Source: Granulicella sp. S156 (GTDB lineage Bacteria > Acidobacteriota > Terriglobia > Terriglobales > Acidobacteriaceae). From it: DNA of 64,000 bases. The stretch covers positions 476,018 to 540,017 of the forward strand of contig NZ_LMUH01000005.1 of NCBI RefSeq assembly GCF_009766105.1. The letters run 5' to 3'. The notes beneath the pieces are model-generated. The model worked only from the letters and a program-made list of their open reading frames with translations. It was not told where the DNA came from and did no database searches. The position numbers and the translations under genes were made by a program. Positions 43,764 to 53,173 of this stretch are shown here, piece by piece (the first letter of the stretch is position 1; every line of letters starts with the position of its first letter).

Positions 43764-43814
43764 AAAACAACGGCCAAAAGCTTTAACGTAGAAGGCCCTC
43801 AACCTCAAAGGAAA

Positions 43815-43844
43815 TCGGCGTTCGCTTCGGCGGGCGCCGTTTTT
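43815..43844 (+). terminator. Terminator of the third receptor gene
   Basis: CGGCG (43816-43820) and CGCCG (43835-43839) close a GC-rich hairpin followed by TTTTT. It lies 51 bases after the receptor stop. Confidence 0.65.
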
Positions 43845-43932
43845 CCGTTCGATGGCCCACACTGCTCCTTGGAGGCTGATTTCGACAGATGGATGTTCGT
43901 CTTTGGACTCGGGCGGATGTGCAGGTAGAATA

Positions 43933-44083
43933 GTTAGGTTCCACCTAACCGATTCATTTCGGCTCTGATGGAACGACCGGAGTGTGCCAAATCTGCTCGC
44001 GAGCCTCGTGAGCGTGTGCGGTGAAACAGCCGGTCGTCGGGCGCTCGGCATACGAGCGGGTCCGGCTATCTGACTGATAGGAG
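43933..44083 (+). promoter_or_regulatory. Structured metK leader, candidate riboswitch
   Basis: The 5' region of metK contains several exact hairpins: GTTAGGT/ACCTAAC (43933-43949); CGACCGG (43974-43980) with CCGGTCG (44030-44036); CGCTCG/CGAGCG (44042-44058); and AGCCGG (44028-44033) with CCGGCT (44062-44067). The second and fourth pairings use the same CCGG bases, so they exclude each other. A last hairpin, CTATC/GATAG (44066-44080), overlaps the AGGAG site at 44079-44083. A methionine/SAM sensor would fit metK, but the sequence matches none of the SAM classes I know well. The rest of 43764-44092 is unremarkable. Confidence 0.45.
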
Positions 44084-44092
44084 CTTTACGCT

Positions 44093-45265
<1,173 letters not shown>

Positions 45266-45284
45266 TCTTTTTGCAGGAGATACG

Positions 45285-45315
45285 ACGGGCGAGCCCTTTT
45301 AGGCTCGCCCGTTTT
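45285..45315 (+). terminator. Intrinsic terminator of metK
   Basis: ACGGGCGAGCC and GGCTCGCCCGT form an 11-bp stem with a six-base loop, followed by TTTT. It ends the metK transcript. Confidence 0.85.
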
Positions 45316-45414
45316 GCTGAGCGCTGATGCAGCTTCTCGAAACGTGAGAGCATCTAGCTAATAAGGCGACGTGTGTGTCCCGCCCCTCCAAATGCCGTCG
45401 CGGGAGCCTTCGCT

Positions 45415-46302
45415 ATGTTCATCAAATCCGAATTTGACATTCAGTTCCATCTTCCCGAAGCAACGCCGATGCTCGCCATGCTGCGTGTGCATCCGACGCT
45501 CGAGCCACTACTGACTACCGGTGATGAACTGAAGGTGGAGCACATAGACAACGAGGCTACAACGGGCCTTGCGGTCTCCGAGTATCTCGATGTCTTCGGC
45601 AATCGCTGCTCGCGATTTGCCGCGCCAGCCGGGACGATTCGCCTGAGCGGCTGCAATATGATCACGATCGAAGCCGAGCCTGACCCCCAACCTTTCGAGG
45701 CGCAGCAGGCCCCCGTAGAACAGCTGCCATCTGAAGTGCTGCAGTTTCTACTGGCCAGCCGTTACTGTCAGGTCGATTTATTCGGGGGAGTCGCGCAGGA
45801 TCTCTTCGGGTACACGCTTCCGGGATGGCAGCGTGTGGCGGCAATTCGTGACTGGGTACATTGGAAGGTCGCCTTCAACTACCAGACAGCGCGTTCGACC
45901 AAGACGGCGATGGATGTCTTCACGGAGCGTGTGGGAGTATGCCGCGACTTCCAGCATCTTGCGATCACGCTGACGCGCTGCATGAATATTCCCGCACGCT
46001 ACGTCATGGGCCAACTCGGGGATATTCGCATTCCCTATACCGGGCCGGGCGACTTCCATGCGTGGTATCAGGTATGGCTCGATGGCAGATGGTGGAACGT
46101 GGATGCGCGCCATAACCAGCCGCGCGCAGGCCGCATTCTGATGGCGACCGGTCGCGACGCGGCCGACGTTGCGATCACGACGAGCTTTGGGCGCGCCGAT
46201 CTCAAGCACTTTTATGTCGAATCCAACGAACTCGATGAGCAGGGAAACCTGGTGCCTCTGCCCGGTGGCCGGCCTGCAAAGAGCGTGCGGCCAGAAGTAT
46301 AG
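45415..46302 (+). CDS. Transglutaminase-like cysteine protease
   Basis: A 295-residue protein of the bacterial transglutaminase-like superfamily. ATG 45415 (MFIKSEFDIQFHL) is the likely start because the first ~85 residues then form the bacterial transglutaminase N-terminal beta domain. The catalytic Cys lies in GVCRDFQHLAI and the His-Asp pair in DFHAWYQVWLDGRWWNVDARHN. Most bacterial members are peptidases or amidases; the substrate is unknown. It precedes ada by ~130 bases on the same strand. Confidence 0.88.
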   Translation: MFIKSEFDIQFHLPEATPMLAMLRVHPTLEPLLTTGDELKVEHIDNEATTGLAVSEYLDVFGNRCSRFAAPAGTIRLSGCNMITIEAEPDPQPFEAQQAPVEQLPSEVLQFLLASRYCQVDLFGGVAQDLFGYTLPGWQRVAAIRDWVHWKVAFNYQTARSTKTAMDVFTERVGVCRDFQHLAITLTRCMNIPARYVMGQLGDIRIPYTGPGDFHAWYQVWLDGRWWNVDARHNQPRAGRILMATGRDAADVAITTSFGRADLKHFYVESNELDEQGNLVPLPGGRPAKSVRPEV

Positions 46303-46430
46303 AAATAGAGAGTTTGCCCGCAATCTCCGGAGTGTGGCGTTCCATGCGCCTGTTGCAGGATACTTGCATGGCGACTACAAGTTGGACGAGCGCGATAGCG
46401 ACGATAGCAACGGCGGTAGGAATCGAAAAC

Positions 46431-47522
46431 ATGGGTAAGGGAAACAAGGCAAACGTGCCTTCGGTATTTGCGGGTAAGGCGTGGCAGCAGGTATTGGCCA
46501 GGGACACGTCCGCTGACGGCCAGTTTGTGTATGCGGTCAAATCGACGGGCATCTACTGCCGTCCGAGCTGCCCGAGCCGCCGGCCCGAGCGTAAGAATGT
46601 CAGCTTCTTTCCAAACACTGCAACAGCGGAGGCTGCGGGCTTTCGCGCGTGCCTGCGCTGCGAGCCGCAACGCGTTGCGCCGAAGGCCGATCCTCAGGCT
46701 GAAGCAATTGCGGCGGCGGCTGATTTTTTGAGTGAACATGCGGGCCAGCGTACCTCGCTCGAGGACCTCGCGGAAGCAGCAGGTGTAGGCAAGTTTGCCG
46801 TACTGCGCGGGTTCAAGCGTGTGCTCGGTGTAACTCCCGGGGAGTTCGCTCGAGCACAGCGCAAGGAACGCTTCCGCGAAGAGGTACGCACGCCGCGAAA
46901 CTCGCGTTCTCCGGTGACCGACGCAGTCTATGCGGCAGGATTCGGTTCCTCGAGCCGGCTGTATGAAGATGCTGATGCAACGCTCGGCATGACCCCGACG
47001 GCCATGAAGGAAGGCGGCGCAGGTGAGACGATTCGCTATGCGGTTGCGGACTCTCCATTGGGTCGCATTCTGGTGGCGACGACCGATCGTGGGCTGTGCT
47101 CGGTGCTGTTTGCGGACTCCGATACAGAAGCCGCTGTAGAGCTGCGTGAGCGGTTTCCGCAGGCCGTGATTCGGCGTGACGATCAACAACTGGCCGAAAC
47201 CGTCAAATTTGTGCTCGCACGGCTCGGCGAGAACGCCAATGCTGCTGCGCTGCCATTTCATGTACGGGCGACGGCATTTCAGCAGCGCGTGTGGCGCGCG
47301 CTGACCGAAATCCCTCGCGGCGAGACCCGCACCTACTCGCAGATCGCCGAGGCGGTTGGCTCTCCGAAGTCAGTGCGGGCCGTGGGCGCGGCCTGTGGAG
47401 CAAATCCACTGGCGCTAGTTGTGCCGTGCCATCGCGTGGTCGGTTCGAATGGCAACCTCACAGGTTATCGCTGGGGTACCGAACGCAAGAGAAAGCTGTT
47501 GGAGATGGAGCACGCACTCTGA
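46431..47522 (+). CDS. ada: Bifunctional Ada: methylphosphotriester-accepting activator and O6-methylguanine-DNA methyltransferase
   Basis: A 363-residue Ada protein. The N-terminal zinc domain has four cysteines (C43, C47, C74, C77; C43 is the likely methyl acceptor for phosphotriesters). An AraC-type helix-turn-helix follows (about 110-205). The C-terminal O6-methylguanine methyltransferase domain ends with PCHRVVGSNG, with the alkyl-acceptor Cys at about 333. Methylated Ada normally activates its own promoter and other alkylation-response genes. ATG 46431 is preferred over upstream alternatives because the conserved zinc domain begins soon after. Confidence 0.93.
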   Translation: MGKGNKANVPSVFAGKAWQQVLARDTSADGQFVYAVKSTGIYCRPSCPSRRPERKNVSFFPNTATAEAAGFRACLRCEPQRVAPKADPQAEAIAAAADFLSEHAGQRTSLEDLAEAAGVGKFAVLRGFKRVLGVTPGEFARAQRKERFREEVRTPRNSRSPVTDAVYAAGFGSSSRLYEDADATLGMTPTAMKEGGAGETIRYAVADSPLGRILVATTDRGLCSVLFADSDTEAAVELRERFPQAVIRRDDQQLAETVKFVLARLGENANAAALPFHVRATAFQQRVWRALTEIPRGETRTYSQIAEAVGSPKSVRAVGAACGANPLALVVPCHRVVGSNGNLTGYRWGTERKRKLLEMEHAL

Positions 47523-47540
47523 AACTCTCGCACTCTCATC

Positions 47541-47639
47541 TAGGGGTTCTGTCAGCTACGAGCAACGAGGTATAAAGCGAAGAGGGTATGAATTCCTCGT
47601 AGCTCAATTCCTCGTTGCTCTATGCTGAACAAAACCCCT
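47541..47639. repeat. Long inverted repeat between ada and ahcY
   Basis: AGGGGTTCTGTCAGC..., GAGCAACGAGG (47560-47570) pairs with CCTCGTTGCTC (47610-47620), and the outer AGGGGTTCTGTCAGC side pairs imperfectly with GCTGAACAAAACCCCT (47624-47639). The result is a ~100-base hairpin with no T-run. It resembles the intergenic palindromes elsewhere here and may end ada transcription or be a mobile repeat. Confidence 0.6.
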
Positions 47640-47792
47640 GTTGGCCCGTGATCTTACCTTTCTCGAACCTGCGGTGTATGACACGTTGCAGCACGATGTG
47701 GTCGAGGTCCGCAAAATGCTCTCTGGCGTCATAAAAACCCCGCAAAAGGTACTCGCTTGGTATCCTGTATATCGGTTACTAAGGAGATAGAG

Positions 47793-49226
47793 ATGGCAAC
47801 AGCAACATTGGAGCAGGCAACAGCGGAGTACAAGGTAGCGGACATCAGTCTGGCAGAGTGGGGACGCAAAGAGCTCACCATCGCTGAGGCAGAGATGCCC
47901 GGCTTGATGTCGATTCGCCGCAAGTATGCACCGAGCCAGCCGCTCAAGGGTGTGCGCATCACCGGCTCGCTGCACATGACGATCCAGACGGGTGTGCTGA
48001 TCGAGACCCTGGTAGCGCTTGGAGCTACTGTCCGTTGGGCGAGCTGCAACATCTTCTCCACCCAGGACCACGCGGCAGCTGCCATTGCGGCGGCGGGCGT
48101 TCCGGTCTTCGCCTGGAAGGGCGAGACGCTTGAAGAGTACTGGTGGTGCACCGATCAGGCACTGCGTCATGACGGTGGTCTCGGGCCGCAACTCGTCGTA
48201 GACGACGGCGGTGATGTAACCCTGCTCATCCACAAGGGCTATGAGTATGAGGATGGCGACACGAGCTTCGTTGAGGGCAAGGCTGGCTCTCAGGAAGAGG
48301 CTGTGATTCAGGCGTTGCTGAAGAGTGTTAAAACGGAAAGCCCGCAGCGCTGGCACAACGTCGCCAAAGAGTGGCGCGGCGTCTCGGAAGAGACGACTAC
48401 CGGCGTTCATCGGCTCTACAAGATGATGGAGCAGGGTAAGTTGCTGATACCGGCCATCAACGTGAACGACTCGGTGACCAAGAGCAAGTTCGACAATCTC
48501 TACGGCTGCCGTGAGTCGCTGGTCGATGGCATCAAGCGCGCGACCGACGTGATGGTTGCAGGCAAGGTTGCTGTCGTCTGCGGTTATGGCGACGTCGGTA
48601 AGGGTTCGGCGGCTTCACTGCGTGGGCTCGGCGCACGCGTCATCGTCACGGAGATCGATCCGATCAACGCGCTGCAGGCCGCGATGGAAGGCTATGAGGT
48701 CACAACGATCGAAGATACGCTCGGACGCGGCGACATCTACGTCTCCTGCACCGGCAACCTCGACATCATCACGCTGGAGCACATGCGTCAGATGAAGGAC
48801 CAGGCCATCGTCTGCAACATCGGCCACTTCGACAACGAGATCCAGATGGCGGAGCTCGATGACGCGAAGGATGCCAAGAAGACGAACATCAAGCCGCAGG
48901 TCGATCAGTACACCTTTGACAGCGGCAATTCGATCTTCATTCTGGCCGAAGGCCGTCTGGTGAATCTCGGCTGTGCGACCGGCCATCCGAGCTTCGTGAT
49001 GTCCAACAGCTTCAGCAATCAGACACTCGCCCAGCTCGACCTGTGGGCCAACCGGGACACCTACAAAGTAGATGTATACGTTCTGCCGAAGAAGCTCGAC
49101 GAAGAGGTCGCGCGGTTGCATCTGGAGAAGATCGGCGTGAAGCTCACGACGCTCTCCAAGAAGCAGGCGGACTATCTCAGCGTGCCGGTCGAAGGACCCT
49201 ACAAGTCGGACCACTACAGGTACTAA
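47793..49226 (+). CDS. ahcY: Adenosylhomocysteinase (SAH hydrolase)
   Basis: A 477-residue AhcY, which splits S-adenosylhomocysteine to adenosine and homocysteine using tightly bound NAD+. ATG 47793 has AAGGAG six bases upstream. The NAD-binding domain reads [20 protein letters not shown], substrate motif [20 protein letters not shown], and the C-terminus ends with YKSDHYRY, the conserved tail that binds NAD of the neighbouring subunit. Full length. With metK it completes the activated-methyl cycle; together they keep the SAM/SAH ratio high. Confidence 0.98.
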   Translation: MATATLEQATAEYKVADISLAEWGRKELTIAEAEMPGLMSIRRKYAPSQPLKGVRITGSLHMTIQTGVLIETLVALGATVRWASCNIFSTQDHAAAAIAAAGVPVFAWKGETLEEYWWCTDQALRHDGGLGPQLVVDDGGDVTLLIHKGYEYEDGDTSFVEGKAGSQEEAVIQALLKSVKTESPQRWHNVAKEWRGVSEETTTGVHRLYKMMEQGKLLIPAINVNDSVTKSKFDNLYGCRESLVDGIKRATDVMVAGKVAVVCGYGDVGKGSAASLRGLGARVIVTEIDPINALQAAMEGYEVTTIEDTLGRGDIYVSCTGNLDIITLEHMRQMKDQAIVCNIGHFDNEIQMAELDDAKDAKKTNIKPQVDQYTFDSGNSIFILAEGRLVNLGCATGHPSFVMSNSFSNQTLAQLDLWANRDTYKVDVYVLPKKLDEEVARLHLEKIGVKLTTLSKKQADYLSVPVEGPYKSDHYRY

Positions 49227-49227
49227 G

Positions 49228-49335
49228 ACAGGAAACAGGAAACAGGAAACAGGAAACAGGAAACAGTTTAAAGATAAAGGCCGCCGATCTCTCGGCGGCC
49301 TTCGCTGTTTCCTGTTTCCTGTTTCGTGCTTCCTG
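49228..49335. repeat. Heptamer-flanked terminator cassette, copy 1
   Basis: Five head-to-tail ACAGGAA heptamers (49228-49262) are followed by a 9-bp hairpin GGCCGCCGA-TCTC-TCGGCGGCC (49279-49300) and then TGTTTCC heptamers on the other side (49306-49325), so the repeats pair with one another around the terminator core. It lies just after ahcY and before the convergent DUF4397 gene and probably ends both transcripts. A close copy lies at 60745-60855. Confidence 0.8.
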
Positions 49336-49337
49336 CT

Positions 49338-50072
49338 CTACTGCTCGTAGTCGTCAGTGACGACTGTCTGGACGCCTGGCGTGGTCGCCACCGGTTGGTC
49401 GATTAGAACAACGGTGTGAGCGGAGCCGGAAACGTAGCTGACCTGAGCCCCGGTATGCAGTGTGACTGTGACGGGTATGGGGGTCGTGCCGGCTGGTACG
49501 ACGGCAATCGCATAGGTTTCGGCGGGAACGTTGATGTAGCTGGAGTTGCTCCCGAAGTCGATGTTTGTCGCCACTGGCGACGTGGCTGCCAGTTTGCCAC
49601 CACGTGGGATGAGATAAATGTCGACAGCGCCCACGCGCGTGGCCTGATGGACGAACCGCAGCGAAACCTGACCGGCTGGTGCTGGTTGCGACTGGTCCTG
49701 CAGGATGGTCTCCTGCATGTTCGCAGCGATGTTGCCCACGATTACCGTGTACTGTTTGGTGCTGCCGAAGGCGGTCTTCGTCGAAGCCAGAGTCTGCGAG
49801 GTGTTGGCTTTGGCTGCGGACAGGGTATAGGTTCCTGCGGGCAGCGGCATATAGGAAGTAACTGTGCCGAAGCCAAGGTTATAGGCGAGCGCGGAGTTGT
49901 TCTGGTAGAAGTCCTGCGCCGGCGCATCGGGGGAGGCGGTGATCACACGAACCTGAGCAGCATTGGTGGCATCGACATTGATGCTCTGGCAACCGGGAAG
50001 GCCAACCAGCAACAGCGCGAGAGCGCCGAGCCGGAGTACCGGTTTGCCAAGATGAGACGATGCCGTAGCCAT
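49338..50072 (-). CDS. DUF4397-domain lipoprotein
   Basis: A 244-residue secreted lipoprotein. The signal peptide (HLGKPVLRLGALALLLVGL) ends in the lipobox LPGC at about residues 25-28. The rest is a repeated Ig-like DUF4397 structure with motifs such as VRVITASPDAPAQDFY and FVHQATRVGAVDIYLIP, typical of cell-surface proteins of unknown function. No close neighbour gives a role. Confidence 0.85.
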   Translation of the reverse strand: MATASSHLGKPVLRLGALALLLVGLPGCQSINVDATNAAQVRVITASPDAPAQDFYQNNSALAYNLGFGTVTSYMPLPAGTYTLSAAKANTSQTLASTKTAFGSTKQYTVIVGNIAANMQETILQDQSQPAPAGQVSLRFVHQATRVGAVDIYLIPRGGKLAATSPVATNIDFGSNSSYINVPAETYAIAVVPAGTTPIPVTVTLHTGAQVSYVSGSAHTVVLIDQPVATTPGVQTVVTDDYEQ

Positions 50073-50165
50073 AATTCAAGAGTCCAGTTGTCAATAAATT
50101 CCAGCACAGGGTAAAGACTCCCTCAACTGTATCCGATTCGCGGCGAACCTGGCGCAGTTTGAAGG

Positions 50166-50185
50166 GGCGGGACTACCGTCCCGCC
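50166..50185. repeat. GGCGGGAC-TACC-GTCCCGCC palindrome
   Basis: A perfect 8-bp stem, sister of the element at 2675-2694, in the gap between DUF4397 gene and IS1595 transposase. Confidence 0.55.
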
Positions 50186-50268
50186 ATCCGGGCATCGTTG
50201 ACAAAGTAGCTTCAATAGCTGAGGACACTTGCACTCTAGAAGAGCCTCTTAGCTAAATCGGGTAATAA

Positions 50269-50309
50269 TATACTTGACAGACCATTAGTCAGAGAAGTAT
50301 CTTAGAGGA
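50269..50309 (+). promoter_or_regulatory. Promoter region of the IS1595 transposase
   Basis: A TATACT box at 50269-50274 and TTGACA at 50274-50279 are visible; TTGACA has TATCTT 18 bases downstream (50298-50303). The two boxes cannot both serve one promoter; the first would give a short leader with AGGA before the ATG. Listed as candidate only. Confidence 0.3.
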
Positions 50310-51251
50310 ATGGAAACGCCTAAGACACTTCTCGAAGCCATCACTTTCTTCTCTGACTATGAGAACTGCCGCCAGTTCATGATCTCTGTTCGCTGGGCGG
50401 ATGGTGTTGTGCGTTGCCCTTACTGCGATGCGACGAAGCTGACCTATCTGGAAAAGGCTCGGGTCTATCGTTGCTACGGCGCGCACTCAAAGCAGAAGTT
50501 CTCACTCAAGGTTGGGACAATCTTCGAGGACTCTGCCATTGGCCTAGAGAAGTGGCTTCCCGCCGCTTGGCTCATTTCGAACTGCAAAAACGGCATCAGC
50601 TCCTACGAGCTCGCAAGGGCGCTAGGCGTTACCCAAAAGTCTGCATGGCACATGCTCCACCGTTTGCGTGAGGCTATGACGGATGAAACCGGCAAGGTTG
50701 GCGGTAACGGCCCTGTGGAGTGCGATGAAACGTTTGTAGGCGGCAAGGTAAAGAACATGCACAAGAGCAAGCGCCCAAAGGGCGTGAGCTTGCATGGTGG
50801 CGGTGGCAAGGCGATTGTAATGGGGATGTTGGAGCGCGGCGGTCGTATCAAGGCCAAGGTCATTTCTGGGCGCACAAAGCAGCAGCTAAATCCGGTCATG
50901 TCGGAGAACGTAGAAGCCGGTTCCCACATCATTACCGATGAATTGACGACTTACGGTTTCCTTGAAACACCCTATAACCGCGAGGTCATCAATCACGCTC
51001 TGGAGTATGTGAATGGCCACATCCACACGAACGGCGTAGAGAACTTTTGGAGCTGCTTGAAGCGTTCCTTAGGCGGCACATACATCGCCGTAGAGCCATT
51101 CCACCTTGACGCCTACGTTTCAGAGCAGGTGTTTCGCTACAACAACCGCAAGGATGCGGACGACTTCACACGGTTCTCTGCCTGCCTGATGGGCATTCAG
51201 GGCAAGCGCCTCACCTACAAGGCTCTCACGCAAAGACCGGGTGTGGTCTAA
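50310..51251 (+). mobile_element. IS1595-family transposase gene
   Basis: A 313-residue transposase. An N-terminal zinc ribbon (CPYC at residues ~37-40) is followed by the DDE-type catalytic core: VECDETFVGG (first Asp), ITDELTTYG (second Asp) and HTNGVENFWSCLKRSLGG (Asn/Glu box), the order typical of IS1595. I could not define terminal inverted repeats or target duplication by eye, so the true element ends are unknown. The ORF looks intact. It is accompanied by a 48-residue convergent ORF and a 251-residue hypothetical gene. Confidence 0.88.
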
Positions 51252-51394
51252 GAAGCGACAGGGCCGGGGGAAGCGGGTTTAGGCTTCTCAACAATCTTCC
51301 TCATCAGATCCGTGAACCGTCCGAAGTCTCCGGGCGTGTTCATCGTTTCTGGTTTGGGGAGTTGCTTCGCGGGATCTCTCCAGACTTTCTTCAT
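51248..51394 (-). CDS. Small convergent ORF next to the IS1595 transposase
   Basis: A 48-residue polypeptide (MKKVWRDPAKQLPKPETMNT onward) begins at ATG 51394 and overlaps the transposase stop by 4 bases. I recall very similar short proteins beside IS1595-type transposases in other genomes, which supports its reality. No function is known. A longer reading frame starting upstream is not supported. Confidence 0.5.
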   Translation of the reverse strand: MKKVWRDPAKQLPKPETMNTPGDFGRFTDLMRKIVEKPKPASPGPVAS

Positions 51395-51461
51395 GCTGTC
51401 GATTGTAGACCTGTCGGCGCAGTTCGGGGAATTGAACAGGTAGAATTGTCGCACCCGCAAA

Positions 51462-52217
51462 ATGGACAACGACCCTACCATCTGGGTGGATGAATGGCCC
51501 CTAGCCGAGTTGTCAAGTGTTGACCGGCTTCGCATCAAGTCTCAGATTTACAAGGGCCACGCCATAGCCGTTCGACATACACGCAAGAATGCGAGGGTCG
51601 TTCTCATCGAAGCGATGAGCAAGACGTTCGATGGGGTCGCTCGGGTCCTTTTCGACAGTGGGCTCCTCACAAAGGAACTCTTGGAAGGGCCTGTTCGGCT
51701 GTTGATATTGGAAGCGGCGATGGAGGGAAAATGGTTTGATCGCTACTCTTATGAACCGACTGAACTATATGCATTCGACGAGACGAATGCATTCGTCGGG
51801 GGAAGACCCGACATATTTCCCGGCTATCCTGGACCCCATATCGCATGGCACACTTTTACCGAAAACACCCACTCGGAATTTTTCAACATGAAGATTTTCG
51901 AGTGGGGAACAGCGTACTGGAATAGTCGCCTCCTCGACTCGAAAGCCGCAAATCAGGAGGCGCGACCGAGACAAAGCCTCGAAGTTTTGTCTCCAAAAGC
52001 CTTAGCGGCAGCTTATTTTGCCAACTTTCCCGATGAACGCATCATCATTCTCGATTTGTGCTGGTCCGCAGGGCAACACTATCGCGAATGGAAGCGTTGG
52101 CTTGCCGGTACCCTAAAAGCTGGGGCTACCGCTGATCTGGCGTTCCGTAGGACCTTAGGAACCATGAAGCGACCGCATGAAATAAGGAATCAACCACGCC
52201 CTAAAGGCTACGAATAA
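51462..52217 (+). CDS. Hypothetical protein, possible IS cargo
   Basis: A 251-residue soluble protein with no recognised domain. It is rich in aromatic and charged residues (WFDRYSYEPTELYAFDE, WGTAYWNSRLLDSKAANQ) and has no signal peptide or membrane segment. The ATG at 51462 follows a gap of about 70 bases after the small convergent ORF. Its place next to an IS1595 transposase and before a broken tRNA-like sequence suggests it is mobile cargo or part of a decayed island. Confidence 0.6.
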   Translation: MDNDPTIWVDEWPLAELSSVDRLRIKSQIYKGHAIAVRHTRKNARVVLIEAMSKTFDGVARVLFDSGLLTKELLEGPVRLLILEAAMEGKWFDRYSYEPTELYAFDETNAFVGGRPDIFPGYPGPHIAWHTFTENTHSEFFNMKIFEWGTAYWNSRLLDSKAANQEARPRQSLEVLSPKALAAAYFANFPDERIIILDLCWSAGQHYREWKRWLAGTLKAGATADLAFRRTLGTMKRPHEIRNQPRPKGYE

Positions 52218-52375
52218 TCCCCGGCTTCCCCTGTTTCTCCCCCGCTTTCCCCCCATCACTAACCATAGACACTCCCTCATATGTGAAACCTATTATGAAC
52301 AGGTAAGGGGGTACACCTCATGAGAAGGAAGAGTCGCCATTCTGCACCGGGGATGGCGGCGTAAACGACAGAAAT

Positions 52376-52418
52376 CCCCGGTATGCTCTCTTCCCATGCG
52401 CGGGAAAGCATACCGGGG
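52376..52418. terminator. Hairpin downstream of the hypothetical gene
   Basis: CCCCGGTATGCT/AGCATACCGGGG (12 bp) with an inner TTCCC/GGGAA stem forms a strong hairpin without a T-run. It lies between the hypothetical gene and the tRNA-like sequence. Confidence 0.5.
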
Positions 52419-52442
52419 ACTAGGTGATTCCAAATCAGGTGT

Positions 52443-52518
52443 GGCCTCGTAGCTCAACTGGATAGAGCAGGTCCCTACTAAGTTCCCGATGCGAGTCCGA
52501 GTCTCGCCGGGGCCACCA
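52443..52518 (+). tRNA. Degenerate tRNA-Arg-like sequence (possible pseudo-tRNA)
   Basis: The sequence has a 7-bp acceptor stem (GGCCTCG with CGGGGCC), a D-arm GCTC-AACTGGATA-GAGC, a T-stem GCGAG/CTCGC and an encoded CCA. However, the anticodon stem GGTCC/GTTCC pairs at only three of five positions, the anticodon loop reads CTACTAA, and the T loop is TCCGAGT instead of TTCGAGT. It most resembles tRNA-Arg(TCT) but is unlikely to function as a normal tRNA. It could be a decayed tRNA or an attachment-site remnant. Confidence 0.55.
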
Positions 52519-52708
52519 CTTGAATGAAAATAAACCCATATCCCTTCCATTGCAAGATTGGGCTTCCTCGATGCCCTGTCACGGCATCCTCAGTATACAG
52601 TCAGTCAAATATATTATTGCCCTAAATCGCGCTTTATTTGCAACTGTTTGCAGAATGCAGACGGCCTGAAAGCCATCTCCCATCAAACCAGGAAACGCTA
52701 CAACCGGC

Positions 52709-53023
52709 CTATTTCCCGGGCTGCTTTGCAATGATCTGGCTGGCGATCTTGTTGTAGGTAGCCTGCGGGAGGATGCCCTTGGTGACGAGTTGATTCTTTG
52801 CCGTGTAAGGCCGACCGGCGATGATGCGCTTCGCATACGCGTCGCCGACACCATTCAGTGCCTTGAGTTGATCGGCGGTTGCGGTGTTGATGTCCAGCAG
52901 GGTTGTGTTGGCTGCGGCAGCCGATGCAGGTTTGGCCTGGGGTGCGGCAGCAGGCTGTGCCAGTGAGAAGGTGGCGGCGGTGGCGAGTGCGACAATAGCT
53001 GCGATTCGACGGAAGGTACGCAT
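52709..53023 (-). CDS. Secreted ComEA-like helix-hairpin-helix protein
   Basis: A 104-residue exported protein. ATG 53023 has GGAGA before it and starts a signal peptide ([22 protein letters not shown]). After an Ala/Pro-rich linker it has a helix-hairpin-helix pair typical of the ComEA DNA-binding domain: [32 protein letters not shown] then [19 protein letters not shown]. ComEA binds incoming DNA in the periplasm during natural transformation; small HhH proteins of this type may also serve unrelated roles. A tRNA-like sequence is the nearest upstream element. Confidence 0.85.
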   Translation of the reverse strand: MRTFRRIAAIVALATAATFSLAQPAAAPQAKPASAAAANTTLLDINTATADQLKALNGVGDAYAKRIIAGRPYTAKNQLVTKGILPQATYNKIASQIIAKQPGK

Positions 53024-53173
53024 CGTGGGGTCTCCGGAAACGAAGTGGATGGTGCTGGTCGTCCAGCATACCGGGAAACTGGCATCCCGCAAATAAAAGA
53101 ATTTTTAATGCGCCATAGTTCGATATTGAGCATAGGATGAGTGCGCTATCCGGTTTCCATCCAGGAGAACCTT

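Noticed and set aside
52293..52550. Antisense open frame across the tRNA-like region (GGPGETRTRIGNL type)
   Set aside because: This translation is a well-known artefact of reading a tRNA gene backwards.
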